From the NCBI GenBank assembly GCA_017745135.1, contig JAGIAB010000142.1, forward strand, positions 1 to 7,768: DNA of 7,768 nt, written 5' to 3'. A program made the translations under genes and the position numbers. This document shows, in pieces, positions 6,481 through 7,768 of the stretch. Origin of the DNA: Flavisolibacter sp. (GTDB taxonomy: Bacteria > Bacteroidota > Bacteroidia > Chitinophagales > Chitinophagaceae). The notes beneath the pieces are model-generated. The model did no database searches, was not told the DNA's origin, and saw nothing but the letters and a program-made list of their open reading frames with translations. Positions within the stretch are counted from its first letter, which is position 1; each line of letters begins with the position of its first letter.

Positions 6481-7674
6481 ATGTACAAATCTATAAGCAT
6501 TGGTATCATTCTAAGTGTACTCATATCTGCAAAGGCTGCAATTGCCCAGGAAAAACAAAAAGCTGATACAAGTTTTAAGCCGTCGGGTAAATTATGGGGA
6601 TATACCTTCGGCGACTATTACTATAAAGCACATTCGGATTCTCTGAACCGCGGCGGTTCAAATCAATACACAGGAATTGAAAAGGGAAGAAACGCTTTTC
6701 AAATCCGGCGTGTGTACCTGGGTTATAATTATGACATCAGTCCAAAATTTGCGGCAGAAGTATTGTTAGCGGCGGAGGACAATGTCACTAATTCTTCAGG
6801 AGTTACAAGCGGGGATCTGCTGAGTGATGGCAAACTGGCTTTCTATATTAAGCTTGCCAACCTACGGTGGAAAAACGTCTGGAAGGGAACCGATCTTATT
6901 ATTGGGCAGGTAGCTACCCCGACTTTTTCCCTGGTAACAGAACCTGTCTGGGGTTATCGTTTCGTGGAAAGAACGGTTGCGGACATTCGTCGTACACCAT
7001 CGTTTGACCTGGGTGTTGCTCTGCAGGGAAAATTTGATAGTCAGGCAAATTTTGGTTACAACCTTATGGTCGGAAATGGAAATGGAGCCAGGCCGGAGAA
7101 TGATAAATTCAAATGGTTTTATGGAGATGTGTTTGCAAAATTCCTTGATAAAAGAATTGTAGTTGACCTGTACGCAGATTATCAGCGACTCAACAGTACG
7201 CTAACATGGCATCATTCTCGTAACATGATAAAGGGGTTTGTGGCTTATACAACTCCGGCTTTCACCGTTGGCGTTGAGGCCTTCGTCAATCATGGGCAGC
7301 AGGACGTTGTTGGCGTGCAAACGCTCCAAAGAGACACCATTTCGGCAAAAGCAACAGCAGTATCAGCTTTTGTAAAAGGAAGTGTCATTAAAGATAAGTT
7401 GGGCTTCTTTACAAGGCTGGATAATTATAACCCTGATGTGAATTATAATAGCAATTTATATTCTTCCTATAAAGGGCTTTCAGGTAACTACGAGCCAAAC
7501 AATAAAGAATTGTTCTTTACTGCCGGACTTGATTTCACTCCTGTGAAAAATGTTCACTTCGTTCCAAATGTCTGGTATAACAGGTATACGTCAAATCAGA
7601 CAGGGCTAACCGGTTCTGCTCGTAGAGATCATGATCTTGTTTACAGGTTAACCTTCTACTATGTCTACAGGTAA
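6481..7674 (+). CDS. Outer-membrane porin, phosphate-selective porin (O/P)-like
   Basis: Probable beta-barrel channel that admits anions, likely phosphate, across the outer membrane. From the ATG at 6481 it has 397 residues. The N-terminus MYKSISIGIILSVLISAKA, then AIAQ, is a good Sec signal peptide, with cleavage expected around AIA/Q. The mature part has alternating hydrophobic strands rich in Tyr, Phe and Gly, with blocks typical of Bacteroidota porins of the Porin_O_P type: SGKLWGYTFGDYYYK, FQIRRVYLGYNYDISPKF, LRWKNVW, then GYRFVERTVADIRRTPSFDLG and the late strand LVYRLTFYYVY. An ATG at 6457 would add eight residues including charged ones before the signal peptide; it lies at or before the predicted transcription start, so I reject it. 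It follows a four-unit Pho box and precedes another exported-protein gene by 30 bp, so the two are probably one phosphate-uptake operon. The family assignment is from general sequence character; substrate specificity is inferred from context. Confidence 0.82.
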   Translation: MYKSISIGIILSVLISAKAAIAQEKQKADTSFKPSGKLWGYTFGDYYYKAHSDSLNRGGSNQYTGIEKGRNAFQIRRVYLGYNYDISPKFAAEVLLAAEDNVTNSSGVTSGDLLSDGKLAFYIKLANLRWKNVWKGTDLIIGQVATPTFSLVTEPVWGYRFVERTVADIRRTPSFDLGVALQGKFDSQANFGYNLMVGNGNGARPENDKFKWFYGDVFAKFLDKRIVVDLYADYQRLNSTLTWHHSRNMIKGFVAYTTPAFTVGVEAFVNHGQQDVVGVQTLQRDTISAKATAVSAFVKGSVIKDKLGFFTRLDNYNPDVNYNSNLYSSYKGLSGNYEPNNKELFFTAGLDFTPVKNVHFVPNVWYNRYTSNQTGLTGSARRDHDLVYRLTFYYVYR

Positions 7675-7704
7675 TCTTAATAATTATCCAAAACAAACAA
7701 CAAT

Positions 7705-7768
7705 ATGAATCTCGTAAAATCATTTTTTAAAATTTCATTGTTTAGTTTATTAGCCTTCACTGCCGGTG
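7705..7768 (+). CDS. Start of an exported protein, plausibly phosphate-binding protein PstS (3'-truncated by window edge)
   Basis: Only 21 codons are visible, from the ATG at 7705 to the window end. They read as an N-terminal signal peptide: Lys5 and Lys9 near the start, then the hydrophobic run ISLFSLLAFTAG. A lipobox cysteine could follow just beyond the edge but is not visible. The gap to the porin stop is 30 bp with no terminator or separate promoter, so it is probably co-transcribed under the same Pho-type control. A periplasmic phosphate-binding protein (PstS) of a Pst ABC transporter would fit a Pho-box porin operon, but the visible residues do not identify any family. Confidence 0.6.
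   Translation, partial: MNLVKSFFKISLFSLLAFTAG

Overview
The window looks like chromosomal DNA from a member of Bacteroidota, possibly Chitinophagaceae-like. The class is inferred from protein style, from starts without clear Shine-Dalgarno sequences, from TTTG-type promoter elements and from moderate AT richness. The sequence alone does not fix the genus. All real genes lie on the + strand.

Left half (about 1-5373): reductive sulfur assimilation. The window opens inside cysJ, the NADPH-flavin subunit of sulfite reductase. It is followed by cysI, the siroheme/4Fe-4S subunit, then a 1-Cys peroxiredoxin of the Prx6 type, then a CysM-type O-acetylserine sulfhydrylase. CysJ and CysI reduce sulfite to sulfide, and CysM can fix sulfide (or thiosulfate) into cysteine. 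The peroxiredoxin between them suggests a link between thiol supply and peroxide defence. The 233-bp gap before cysM holds a striking nested inverted-repeat structure of about 115 bp.

Middle (5374-5825): a 452-bp stretch with no intact gene. It holds what reads as a decayed GNAT acetyltransferase remnant, with its motif A still legible in one frame but interrupted by stops and frame changes.

Right half (5826-7768): an apparent phosphate-starvation block. Two transcription units in tandem each begin with an array of 11-bp direct repeats resembling Pho boxes. In both, the last repeat is followed at exactly the same distance by a GTnCTTTG promoter-like element. The first unit encodes a small exported protein of unknown function and ends in a strong intrinsic terminator that lies inside the annotated reading frame. 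The second encodes an outer-membrane porin resembling phosphate-selective porins, followed after 30 bp by the start of another exported protein, plausibly the phosphate-binding protein PstS. The Pho assignment is inference from repeat architecture and gene context.

The most interesting items are the duplicated Pho-box/promoter geometry in front of an unknown exported protein, the terminator inside that reading frame, and the nested palindromes before cysM. No wholly new multi-gene system is evident.
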